NCBI GenBank assembly: GCA_963721435.1
Contig: CAVRJC010000007.1
Location: forward strand, 145,951 to 209,950
Origin: CAVRJC01 sp963721435
Lineage (GTDB): Bacteria; Actinomycetota; Acidimicrobiia; IMCC26256; DASPTH01
Length of the DNA stretch: 64,000 nt
Reading direction: 5' to 3'
In this document: in pieces, positions 51,578 through 59,916 of the stretch
How the letters are laid out: each line of letters begins with the position of its first letter
How positions within the stretch are numbered: position 1 is the first letter of the stretch
The notes under the pieces: model-generated
The model's input: only the letters and a program-made list of their open reading frames with translations
What the model was told of the DNA's origin: nothing
Databases searched by the model: none
Made by a program: the position numbers and the translations under genes

Positions 51578-51583
51578 ACGGTA
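51578..51583 (-). promoter_or_regulatory. -10 hexamer TACCGT of the membrane protein-GT4 operon
   Basis: On the minus strand TACCGT ends 6 bases before GTG 51571. It is divergent from TACGCT at 51647. Confidence 0.5.
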
Positions 51584-51646
51584 GTGGTCGGGGCCCGAAG
51601 GCGTGTCAGGTGTCGGGCGTCGGGCGTCGATGCACGCGATCGCTTC

Positions 51647-51652
51647 TACGCT
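51647..51652 (+). promoter_or_regulatory. -10 hexamer TACGCT of the plus-strand GT4 gene
   Basis: TACGCT ends 6 bases before GTG 51659. With the minus-strand TACCGT it forms a divergent promoter pair within about 90 bases between start codons. Confidence 0.5.
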
Positions 51653-51658
51653 GCCCCG

Positions 51659-52729
51659 GTGCCGGAACATATTCTGCAGGTCGTCACCGACACCGATCGT
51701 CGGGGCGCGCAGGTGTTTGCGACCGATTTGCACGCGGCGTTCGAGCGCCGGGGCCGCGAGGTCCGCACGATCGCACTCGCGCCGGGCGCGGTCGGGGGTC
51801 TCGAGCTGCCCGTGATCGGCGAGCAACGCCTCGCACCCCGCACGTTGCTCGCGCTGCGCCACGAGATCTCGGGCGCGGGAGTCGTGATCGCCCACGGCTC
51901 CAGCACGCTTCCCGCGTGCGCGGTGGCGACGCTGGGGCTCCGCGTGCCGTTCGTCTACCGCCAGATCAGCGACTCCACGTTCTGGGCGCCAACCGCGCTG
52001 CGGAGAGCCCGGGTGCGCGTCGGCCTCTCCCGCGCCGCGGCGATCGTCGCACTCTGGTCGGGCTCGGCGCGCACCTTGACCGAGCGGTTCGGTGTGCGCG
52101 CCGACAAGATCACGGTCATTCCCAACGGCGTGCCGCCTGAGCGATTTCCGCCCGTCGGGGCAGACGACCGGCGATCGTCGCGGATCGCCCTCGGCCTCGA
52201 TTCGTCGCGTCCGACAGTTGTGTATGCGGGAGCGCTCGTGATCGAGAAGGGTGTCGACCTGGCGATCGACGCGTTGGCCGACTTCGAAGCTGCGCAGCTG
52301 CTCGTCGCGGGTGACGGGCCCGAGCGGGCGCGCCTCGAGCAACTCGCGGAGCGACGCGCGCCCGGTCGTGTCACGTTCGCAGGCTCGCTGGCCGATGTCA
52401 CGATGGCGTACGCGGCGGCCGACGTCGTGGTGTTGCCCAGCCGCGGCGGCGACAGCATGCCGGCGGCATTGATCGAGGCGGGCATGATGGGGATTCCCGC
52501 GGTCTCCACGCCGGTCGAGGGGATTCCCGACATCGTCGTCGACGGGATCACTGGCACGCTCGTTCCGATCGGCGACCCCCACGCGTTGGGTCTCGCGCTC
52601 GCGAAGATCTTGTCGGATCGGAATCGGGCACGAGCACTGGGCATCGCCGCGGCCGAGCACTGCCTTCGGTACTTCGCCATCGACGAGGTGACGCGGCAAT
52701 GGTCGGCCGTCTTGGAGTCCGTGCGCTGA
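51659..52729 (+). CDS. Family 4 glycosyltransferase
   Basis: A 356-residue GT-B glycosyltransferase. It begins PEHILQVVTDTDRRGAQVFA, has a short acceptor domain with VYRQISDSTFW, then VIPNGVPPERF, VVYAGALVIEKGVDLAIDAL, VAGDGPERARLEQLAERR and a variant of the E-x7-E motif (PSRGGDSMPAALIEAGMM), where the first Glu is replaced by Asp or shifted. This may alter donor handling, or the enzyme may still act through the second Glu. GTG 51659 is placed by the TACGCT promoter. Its stop lies 3 bases from the end of the convergent methyltransferase gene. Confidence 0.9.
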   Translation: MPEHILQVVTDTDRRGAQVFATDLHAAFERRGREVRTIALAPGAVGGLELPVIGEQRLAPRTLLALRHEISGAGVVIAHGSSTLPACAVATLGLRVPFVYRQISDSTFWAPTALRRARVRVGLSRAAAIVALWSGSARTLTERFGVRADKITVIPNGVPPERFPPVGADDRRSSRIALGLDSSRPTVVYAGALVIEKGVDLAIDALADFEAAQLLVAGDGPERARLEQLAERRAPGRVTFAGSLADVTMAYAAADVVVLPSRGGDSMPAALIEAGMMGIPAVSTPVEGIPDIVVDGITGTLVPIGDPHALGLALAKILSDRNRARALGIAAAEHCLRYFAIDEVTRQWSAVLESVR

Positions 52730-52732
52730 GCG

Positions 52733-53491
52733 TTACAACCCGGTGAGCCCGACGTACTTGCCCCCGAACCCGAAGACCCTCGCACTCACTCCGTCGCGCG
52801 TGACCCAGTCGCGAAAGAACGTGTTGTCCTGGATGTCGTCCATCACGACGACTGAGTCTTCCGCGAGCTTCGCGGCGAGCAGGTCCATGGTTCGCGTGCG
52901 CCCGCTCACGCTCTTGTCGGAGTCGTAGTGGACGAGGTCGATCGAGTCGATCTGGGGGAGGAACTCGGCGAGGTTCTTCGCGTCGCCCTGAGTGCCCAAG
53001 TGCCACCGGTGCTTGAGGCGCTCCTCGACGAGCACGCCCACGTAACGCTCCGGGTCCTCGAGCCGGAAGTAGGGGAAGTCGCTCGACCAGAGCGTCCCGT
53101 GCCCGTTGACTTCGAGCGCGGCGAGGATCGCCTCCGACGTCCAACCCGCGGCGACGCCCGTCTCGACCACGGTGGTCGGTCGGCGCAGCCGAACCAGGAA
53201 GTAGGTGAGCTGGTAGTGGCCTCCGCCTCCCATCCCGACGCCGAGGGTGCGCAACTTTGCCGGCGCCTCGATCGCCAGGCGATCGGCGAACTCCGTCGCT
53301 TCATCGAAGAGCTCGGCCGAATGTGCTCGCCCGAACGTCGCGAAGTCCTCGACCCGGTTCGCGGCCCACTCGGTAGCAGCGCGACGATCTCCCCGCTCCG
53401 TCACGCGCGTCTTGAGCTTCGATGCCATCACGGGGAGGTAGCCCGGACGCAGGGCGTTCCGTGCGGTGTTGCGTAACGCCTTGACGTCCAT
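52733..53491 (-). CDS. Class I SAM-dependent methyltransferase (Methyltransf_24-like)
   Basis: A 252-residue methyltransferase. Motif I is TVVETGVAAGWTSEAILAAL, followed by LWSSDFPYF, then the Asp motifs LVHYDSDKSVSGRTRTMDLL and VVVMDDIQDNTFFRDW. The order matches CmcI/Methyltransf_24-type enzymes found in antibiotic and glycan clusters. An N-terminal helical segment (LRNTARNALRPGYLPVM) precedes the domain. It is the third gene of an operon, starting 9 bases after the aminotransferase stop, so the product of that pair could be O- or N-methylated; this is inference. Confidence 0.88.
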   Translation of the reverse strand: MDVKALRNTARNALRPGYLPVMASKLKTRVTERGDRRAATEWAANRVEDFATFGRAHSAELFDEATEFADRLAIEAPAKLRTLGVGMGGGGHYQLTYFLVRLRRPTTVVETGVAAGWTSEAILAALEVNGHGTLWSSDFPYFRLEDPERYVGVLVEERLKHRWHLGTQGDAKNLAEFLPQIDSIDLVHYDSDKSVSGRTRTMDLLAAKLAEDSVVVMDDIQDNTFFRDWVTRDGVSARVFGFGGKYVGLTGL

Positions 53492-53500
53492 GCGCGCTCG

Positions 53501-54499
53501 CTATCGCGGCTTGAACTGATACGGGGTCGGTCCCGATGCCAGCGGATCGGTGCGCGCCGCGTCCCAGGCACGGATCTGCCCGGCGATGTCGACGCCGACC
53601 CGTTCGCTCCAGGCGTCGAGCAGCGCCTTCGTCACCGGGCCCATCTTGGCGTCACCGAGCGCTCTGCCCTCGACCTGGGTGACCGGGAGCATGCAGAACG
53701 GCGTGGCGGTGACGAACGCCTCGTCGGCATTGATCGCGTCGTAGACCTCGAGGTTGCACTCGCGGCAGTCGAGCCCGAGCTCACCTGCCAGCTGGATCAC
53801 GAAGTCGCGGCTGACGCCGCGGAGGATGTTGCGAGGCTCGGGCGTGAAGACCTTGCCGTTCTTCACGAGGAAGAAGTTGTCGCCCGCGCCCTCCGCGATG
53901 AACCCGTCGTCGTCGAGCAAGAGCGCCCAGTTACGATCCCCTTCCGCGCGCGCCACCTGCTGATTCGCCATCAGATAGTGGATGCGGCTGCGGTTCTTCA
54001 CCTTGGGGTCGAGATAGCGGGCAGGAATCGTGCGCTGCGACGGGACGATCACGCTCACGCCGTCGTCGAAGAAGCGGGTCATGCCCGCCACCGTCCAGCG
54101 CAGCGGGAAGTCGGCGATGATCACGTTGGGCCCGGGTGGGACGCCCACCGTGCTCGCGTAGATCCCGAGCAGCCCGCGTGTCACGTCGATCATGAGGCGG
54201 TGCTCGTCGTCGTCGGCCATCGCGCCCGCATTGGCCTCGATGGTCTCGAGGCATGCCTTCTCCATCTCCTCGATCGGCATCGGCACGTCGATGGCGAGCA
54301 CCCGGGTGCCGGCGTACAAGCGCTCGAGGTGCTCGCGCAACTTGAACTGCACGCCGTTGAACGAGCGCGTCATCTCGAACACCATGTCGCCGAACATGAG
54401 TGCGGAGTCGTAGATCGACAGTCGTGCCTCGGGCTCGGGCACGAACTCGCCGTTCCAGTACACGACCCGGTTCGGCTGCGAATCGGTTCCTGTGCTCAC
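53501..54499 (-). CDS. Class IV PLP-dependent aminotransferase
   Basis: A 332-residue fold-type IV aminotransferase of the branched-chain/D-amino-acid group. The PLP Lys is in DPKVKNRSRIHYLMANQQV, the conserved Glu in FIAEGAGDNFFLVKNG, and the C-terminal phosphate loop is in VTATPFCMLPVTQVEGRALG. The N-terminal VYWNGEFVPEPEARLSIYD is standard. The substrate could be a branched-chain keto acid or a dedicated keto acid from the adjacent dehydrogenase. GTG 54499 overlaps the dehydrogenase stop by 4 bases (GTGA). Confidence 0.92.
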   Translation of the reverse strand: MSTGTDSQPNRVVYWNGEFVPEPEARLSIYDSALMFGDMVFEMTRSFNGVQFKLREHLERLYAGTRVLAIDVPMPIEEMEKACLETIEANAGAMADDDEHRLMIDVTRGLLGIYASTVGVPPGPNVIIADFPLRWTVAGMTRFFDDGVSVIVPSQRTIPARYLDPKVKNRSRIHYLMANQQVARAEGDRNWALLLDDDGFIAEGAGDNFFLVKNGKVFTPEPRNILRGVSRDFVIQLAGELGLDCRECNLEVYDAINADEAFVTATPFCMLPVTQVEGRALGDAKMGPVTKALLDAWSERVGVDIAGQIRAWDAARTDPLASGPTPYQFKPR

Positions 54500-55597
54500 G
54501 AGATCTCCTGAAGGATCGACAGCGCATCCTCGCGCGCGAACGCGACCGGGTGGTTCTCGACCGCCGAGACGAGGTTCATCGACTCGTCAGCCAGCTGGGC
54601 GAGGTCGGTGTCGGTCGTGCCATAACGAGCAAGACGGAACTGCTCGTGTGATTGCTCGACGATGCCGTCGAGGAGTGCGGAGACGTCGTCGCCCCGCGCG
54701 CCCAGCCCGTCGTACACGCCTGGTTGCGCGCGCTCGCAGGAGCGAGCGACGGCCGGGAGCAGCATGGTGAGCGCCTCCGAGTGCGGCACCGCGAAGTGCA
54801 CACCCAGCGGGTAGGCCATCGCGTGGGCGGCGCCGGTGCCCGCGTTCATCACCGCGAGACCCGCCATGGTGCTTCCGACCTGCATGTCGCGCCGTGCGTC
54901 GACGTCGGAGCCGTCTGCCAACACGCGGGGGAGCGCGTTCGAGAGGATGTCGAACGCCCGCGTCGCGAACGCACGGCTGAACTCGGTGGCCTTGCGTGCG
55001 CTGTACGACTCCGTCGCGTGGCTGAGGGCATCCATGCCCGCGCTCAACGTGAGCCGGGGCGTGAGCCCGACCGTGAGCTGCGGCTCGAGGATCGCGACTC
55101 GAGGCACGATCATCGGGCTGTTGATCCCGAGCTTCATGTTCTTCCTGCGGTTCACGAGCACCGCGGTGCCGGTGACCTCGCTCCCGGTTCCGGCCGTGGT
55201 GGGCACCGCGATCACGGGGAGCGCGGGATCCGTGAGCAAGTTGAACCCCTGGTAGTCGGCGGCGAGACCGCTCGCCGGCACCAGCCCGGCGAGCGCCTTG
55301 GCGAGATCGAGCACGCTGCCGCCGCCGATGCCGATCACCGTGTCGCAGCCCGACTCGCGCAGACGCGCCGTGCGCTCGTCGGCCTCGGTGGTCTCAGGCT
55401 CGCCACCGGTGCGTTCCTCGACGAGCACGGCGTCGGTGTCGCCGAGGGCGGCGGCGAGGAATGGGAGCCGGGCGACTGCCGCATCGACCAGCACTGCCGG
55501 TCGTGCGCTGCGCACCTCCTCGAGTGCAGCGCGGAGTGCTTCGACGAAGTCGTCGTGATCCCAGACGATGCGGGTCGCGCTCGAAGAACGCAGACAT
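54496..55597 (-). CDS. Iron-containing alcohol dehydrogenase, one frame break near start
   Basis: A group III (Fe-dependent) dehydrogenase of about 366 aa. The NAD loop is GIGGGSVLDLAKALAGL, then VPTTAGTGSEVTGTAVL, and metal ligands lie in DALSHATESY, AHAMAYPLGVHFAVPHSEA. The first 8 codons (MSAFFERD) are one base out of frame with the rest (RIVWDHDDFVEALRAALEEV); removing one C in CCC near 55573 joins them. Without this the frame would start internally at 55515. The start ATG 55597 is supported by TAGCAT 8 bases upstream. It heads a dehydrogenase-aminotransferase-methyltransferase operon; substrate unknown. Confidence 0.88.
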
Positions 55598-55605
55598 GGC
55601 CGGCG

Positions 55606-55611
55606 ATGCTA
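55606..55611 (-). promoter_or_regulatory. -10 hexamer TAGCAT overlapping the upstream stop codon
   Basis: On the minus strand TAGCAT ends 8 bases before ATG 55597. Its first three bases are the TAG stop of the preceding 570-aa gene, so a new promoter is embedded in that gene's end. Confidence 0.45.
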
Positions 55612-57321
55612 CCCCTGGGTCTCGGCGACGAAATCGGCGTCGGACGACGTCGTCGCCCAGGTTGCCCACTCGTCGAGGTCGCGCATCTGGCGGACATCCG
55701 TGATCGAGCGAGCAGTGAACGCCACGTTGCGGTCGACCGGGTGCCACCCGCGTTCGGCGAACTCGAAGATGAGGTCGAACGACCGCGTGCGCCAGGGGCG
55801 CCGGGTGAAGTAGAGCCACGCGTAACGACGCGCGCGGTCGGTCATCTCGGCAGGCGCTCGCCCGTAGTCATGGATCGACGCGAGACGCTCGAGGTACTCG
55901 TGGCGGGAACGCGAGTCGTAGGTGAACCCGTGCCCCGCGTAGGTACCGGTGCCGGCGGTGAACGCGGGCTTCCCGAAGCACGCGATCTCGAGACCTGGTG
56001 TGCCCCGCACGGTGACTCCGTAATCGGCGTACTCGTAGAGCGAGAGCGTGCTCACCCTCGTCTCGGGCAGGAGCACCTTCACATGGGGAGGGAGTTGCGG
56101 GAACTGCTCGCGCACGAGCAACACTTCGGAGCTCTCCCCGCCGACGTCGCCGTGCGCGGCGCGGAACACGTTCGAGGGGTGCGCCTTCACCACCCAGTTC
56201 ACACGGTCGTTCTCTCTCGCCGCGCTGACGCTTTGCACCAGCCAGTCGGCATAGTTCTCGAACAAGTCGACCCCGAAGAACAGACTCGCGTCCCACAGCA
56301 CGTGCGCGAAGATCACCGCCGTCGGTTTCGACGGGTCGAGGTCGAGCATCGTCGCGATCTGCTCGCCGGTCATCGCGACGGTGTCTGGTTGGTACTGCTG
56401 GCCGAGCTCCCAGCGTCGGCCGTAGCGTTCGGCGAAGTCCGCGTCGAGCTCGCGTGACTCCTGTCGCGTGAGAGGCGTGTGCTCGAAGCGGTCGAGCGTC
56501 TCGGGCGCAACCGAGAGTGCATCCACACGCCGGGTCGACTTCGTGAGACGCTTGCTCATCAGCGAGTCCTCGCGCCAGAGACCGACCGTCTGGACCACGT
56601 CGATCCCGCGGTTCACGGTGACATCGACGAGTGGGCCATTGACGCTGTAGTTCGCCTCTTCGACGAGCACGACCGAGGGCGCGACCCGGTCGAGGAGGAT
56701 CTCGGCGCGTACCGTGTTCCGGAGGACTTCGGCGAGGATCGACGTCACGAGCTCCCGATTGGTCTCGAGCCCGAGATCGGGTGAACCGTCGAACGTGACA
56801 CGGATGAGCGTGGACAGCACGTGGTTGCCCACCGAGACCCCGCGGAACGACCACTCCCGCACCGCCTCGAAGTCGAGGGGCGACTCGAGGAAGCGCCTGC
56901 AGGTCGCGTCGACCTCGGCGACGAGCGCGGCGGGGATCTCGATGCGGTCCTGCGCGATCACGTCGTCGACGCCGAACGCGGCGGCGTAGCGACGGGTCCT
57001 CGCGGTCCGGTTGGTGGGCATCGACACGACGGGCGAGAGGCCGCGGAGCCGCAACCCGGTGGCGAGGGTCAACGCCAGCTTGGTTTCGTAGACGTTGTCC
57101 CGGTAGAGCGCGACGAGCGCGGTCTCGCCCGCGTCGCCCGGCGGGATGCTTCGGGTGAAGGCCGCGTTGGCCCGTGTCGCGCGCAGATCGCGATGGAGGT
57201 CGAGTGCCCACCTGGGGTTCCGTACCGAGCGGTAGGCGTCGACCAGCCAGGGAAGGCGGCTCCCGAGGTCGGCAGCGACCCTGCGGACGGCGCTCGCCGA
57301 CCGTCCGGCCGATGCGCTCAT
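55609..57321 (-). CDS. Capsule-synthesis-like (Kps/glycosyltransferase-like) protein, 570 aa
   Basis: A 570-residue soluble protein of two Rossmann-like halves. The first has ALYRDNVYETKLALTLATGL and GLSPVVSMPTNRT; the second has PTAVIFAHVLWDASLFFG, WVVKAHPSNVFR and the tail segment YGVTVRGTPGLEIACFGKPA, a pattern of GT-B-like capsule enzymes (KpsS/CMP-Kdo-transferase or CDP-glycerol-transferase types) where KAHP and G-T-x-G-x-E bind the nucleotide. I infer a glycan or phosphoglycan transferase; no closer family is recognised. ATG 57321 has an excellent AGGAGG site. It is divergent from the CMP-sialate synthetase gene. Confidence 0.65.
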   Translation of the reverse strand: MSASAGRSASAVRRVAADLGSRLPWLVDAYRSVRNPRWALDLHRDLRATRANAAFTRSIPPGDAGETALVALYRDNVYETKLALTLATGLRLRGLSPVVSMPTNRTARTRRYAAAFGVDDVIAQDRIEIPAALVAEVDATCRRFLESPLDFEAVREWSFRGVSVGNHVLSTLIRVTFDGSPDLGLETNRELVTSILAEVLRNTVRAEILLDRVAPSVVLVEEANYSVNGPLVDVTVNRGIDVVQTVGLWREDSLMSKRLTKSTRRVDALSVAPETLDRFEHTPLTRQESRELDADFAERYGRRWELGQQYQPDTVAMTGEQIATMLDLDPSKPTAVIFAHVLWDASLFFGVDLFENYADWLVQSVSAARENDRVNWVVKAHPSNVFRAAHGDVGGESSEVLLVREQFPQLPPHVKVLLPETRVSTLSLYEYADYGVTVRGTPGLEIACFGKPAFTAGTGTYAGHGFTYDSRSRHEYLERLASIHDYGRAPAEMTDRARRYAWLYFTRRPWRTRSFDLIFEFAERGWHPVDRNVAFTARSITDVRQMRDLDEWATWATTSSDADFVAETQG

Positions 57322-57375
57322 CGGTGTTCCTCCTCGTGGAAAGCCCGAGCCCCGGGACGCGGCATGATGGTAGGC

Positions 57376-58549
57376 ATGTCGGCGTACGTGGTGATCCCTG
57401 CTCGGGGGGGGTCCAAGGGGATCACCGCCAAGAATCTTCGACGTGTCGGGGGGGTGCCCTTAGTGGTGCGCACGATCCGTGCCGCGCTTGCCTCGAGCAT
57501 GGTCGACCGGGTTTTCGTCACCACCGACGACCCGGCGATCGCCGAGGTCGCGGTGCGGGCGGGCGCCGAGGTCGTGGATCGCCCTCTGGCAATCGCCGGC
57601 GACGACGCCACGTCGGAGTCGGCCGTGCTCCACGTGCTCGACTCCCTGCGGGAGCGAGGGGAGCCCGATCCCGACCTCGTGCTGCTCATGCAGTGCACAT
57701 CGCCGCTGACGACCGCGGCCGAGATCGACGGCACCATCCATGTGCTCGAGCGCGACGGGGCCGACTGCTCGTTCACCGGGTCGCGTTCGCACGCCTTTCT
57801 CTGGCGATGCGGCCCCTACGGCGCCGAGGCGGTGAACCACGAGATCGTCGAGCGTCCGCGCCGCCAGGACCAGCCGGTCGAGTTCGCCGACACCGGCGCC
57901 GTGTACGCAATGCGCACCGCCGGGTTCCGCGAGGCCGCGCGGCGGTTCTTCGGCCGCATCGCGATCCACGAGGTGCCACGCGAGCACGAGCTGGAGATCG
58001 ACGAGCCCGTCGATCTCGCGCGTCGCGGAGCTCCTCGTGCAGCGAGCCGAGGCAGCCGCCCGCGCCGATCGGCTTCCCGAGCGTGTCGAAGGATTGGCCC
58101 TCGACTTCGACGGAGTGCTGACCGACAACCGCGTCATGACCTTTCCCGACGGCACGGAGGCGGTGTCGTCGGATCGTTCCGACGGCATGGGTATCGAGAT
58201 GCTGCGCCACGCGGGGATCCCGATGGTGGTGCTCTCCAAGGAGCAGCATTCGGTCGTGGCGGCGCGTTGCCGCAAGCTCGGGCTCGACCACACGCACGGT
58301 ATCGACGACAAGCTCACGGCGTTCCGTGCGTGGATCGACGAGCACGGGCTCGATCCCGCATCGGTCGTCTTCGTGGGCAACGACGTGAACGACGTCGAGT
58401 GCCTCGAGCTCGCCGGATGCGGGGTCGCCGTCGCCGACGCACACCCGGCCGCACTGGCCGTCGCGGACGTCGTCCTGACGCGAACGGGTGGGCGCGGCGC
58501 CGTGCGTGAGCTCGCCGAACTGATCCTCTCTCACACGAAGGGAGCGTGA
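57376..58549 (+). CDS. neuA: CMP-acylneuraminate synthetase fused to HAD phosphatase, one frame break
   Basis: A protein of about 390 aa. Residues 1-220 are a cytidylyltransferase that makes CMP-nonulosonate: YVVIPARGGSKGITAKNLRR (CTP-binding R-x-GSKG-x-x-x-KN), LLMQCTSPLT, EFADTGAVYAMR and ELEIDEPVDLAR. The frame then shifts near 58018 (one extra base or a lost CG) into a KdsC/HAD-IIIA phosphatase: GLALDFDGVLTDNRVMTF, GMGIEMLRHAGIPMVVLS, GNDVNDVECLELAG. Fusions of this type occur in eukaryotic CMAS and some bacterial NeuA proteins, which supports one gene. Two separate overlapping genes is the alternative. ATG 57376 is preceded by CATGAT at 7 bases. Confidence 0.88.
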
Positions 58550-58551
58550 CC

Positions 58552-59427
58552 ATGGCTGACACCGTCACCGTCGGCGATCGCTCGATCGGCCACGGCGAGC
58601 GCGTCTACGTGATCGCCGAGATCGGCATCAACCACAACGGCGATCTCGGGATCGCCAAGCAGCTCATCGACGTCGCCATCGTCGCCGGCTGCGACGCGGT
58701 GAAGTTCCAGAAGCGCAATCCGGAGCTGGCGGTTCCTCCCGAGCAGCGCGATCTCATGCGCGAGACCCCGTGGGGAATCATGACGTACCTCGAGTACCGC
58801 TACCGCGTCGAGTTCGGCCAGGACGAGTACACGGAAATCGACCGCTACTGCCGTGAACGCGGCACCGCGTGGTTCGCGTCGTGCTGGGACCCTGACTCGG
58901 TCGACTTCATCGAGCAGTTCGACACCGCGTGCTACAAGGTTGCCTCGGCTTCACTGACTGATGCGGAGCTCCTCGACCGGTTGGTGGCCACCGGCAAGCC
59001 CATCGCGTTGTCGACCGGCATGTCGACGATGGAAGAGATCCGCAAGGCGGTCGACAGCCTGCCCGACGACCGGCTCCTCCTCGCCCACGCGACCAGCACC
59101 TACCCCTGCCCGCCCGGCGAGCTGAACCTGTCGATGATCCAAACGCTGCGCGACGAGTTCGCCGTACCGGTCGGCTACTCGGGCCATGAAGTCGGATTGC
59201 AGACGACGATCGCAGCGGTCGCCATGGGGGCGTGCTTCGTGGAGCGCCACGTCACGCTCGACCGTGCGATGTGGGGCAGCGACCAAGCTGCGTCCGTCGA
59301 GCCAGGTGGGATGATGCGCCTCGTGCGCGACATCCGCGACGTCGAGGCCGCTCGGGGCGACGGGGTGAAGCACGTCTACGACAGCGAGCTCCCCATCAAG
59401 GCGAAGCTGCGGAGGACCGGCGCGTAG
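58552..59427 (+). CDS. neuB: N-acetylneuraminate/nonulosonate synthase, lacking SAF domain
   Basis: A 291-residue TIM-barrel enzyme that condenses phosphoenolpyruvate with an N-acyl hexosamine to give a nonulosonic acid. Signatures are VYVIAEIGINHNGDLGIAKQ, DAVKFQKRNPELAVP, KVASASLTDAELL, PIALSTGMSTMEEI, HATSTYPCPPGELNL, VGYSGHEVGLQTTIAAVAMG and FVERHVTLDRAMWGSDQAAS. The usual C-terminal SAF (antifreeze-like) domain, which brings an Arg to the sugar pocket of the partner subunit, is missing: the protein stops soon after the barrel. ATG 58552 follows GGGAG; GTG 58546 is an alternative that overlaps the neuA stop. It forms an operon with the fused neuA. Confidence 0.92.
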   Translation: MADTVTVGDRSIGHGERVYVIAEIGINHNGDLGIAKQLIDVAIVAGCDAVKFQKRNPELAVPPEQRDLMRETPWGIMTYLEYRYRVEFGQDEYTEIDRYCRERGTAWFASCWDPDSVDFIEQFDTACYKVASASLTDAELLDRLVATGKPIALSTGMSTMEEIRKAVDSLPDDRLLLAHATSTYPCPPGELNLSMIQTLRDEFAVPVGYSGHEVGLQTTIAAVAMGACFVERHVTLDRAMWGSDQAASVEPGGMMRLVRDIRDVEAARGDGVKHVYDSELPIKAKLRRTGA

Positions 59428-59916
59428 GAGCGGATTCCGACTCGAATATGGCTGCGCCCGCTTCTTCGTCCTCAAGGGCTCCTGGAGTGAGCATTGCAGT
59501 TCCGTGGCCTTCGAGGCCTGTTGGTCGCGGTCGGGGGTTGGATGTGATTCGAGGGGTCCGGTGATCTTGACGAGGTTGTGGGCAACGAACACGCGTCAGC
59601 ACCGTGTGCGGGGGCTACGTCCTCCTCAGCGCTGCTCCAATATTTTCTGCAAGCATGCCGATTTGCAGCTGGACGATCGAATGTTGTCACCCGTGTTCAT
59701 GTCACTGCCGTTGTGGGGTGAAGAGCCTCGAGCGAGCTCGGGGCGATCTGACCGAATCCGCGGACGGCGAAGAAGGGTGGAGGCGGCCTCCACGTCGGGC
59801 GGCACCTCCCGCGCGCGCTGCATGCGCGCGTACGAGGTCCCGTGCTCTCTTTCGACACGCGAGCAGCGCCCGACTGGGAAACGCCAAGCGTCCCTCGCGC
59901 GTCGGGCGTTCTGCTC
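59428..59916. other. Intergenic stretch, locally AT-richer, no supported gene
   Basis: About 490 bases between neuB and the next glycosyltransferase. Part of it (about 59630-59700, with AATATTTTC) is lower in G+C than the surroundings. Open frames lack start context and family features. It may hold the promoter of the glycosyltransferase cluster or the remains of a lost gene. Confidence 0.4.

Noticed and set aside
51955..52785. Long minus-strand frame opposite the plus-strand GT4 gene
   Set aside because: The GT4 frame has clear family motifs and a promoter; the antisense frame is Ser/Arg-rich shadow.
59567..59595. TTGACG near 59567 as a -35 for the glycosyltransferase cluster
   Set aside because: No acceptable -10 occurs 16-19 bases downstream.
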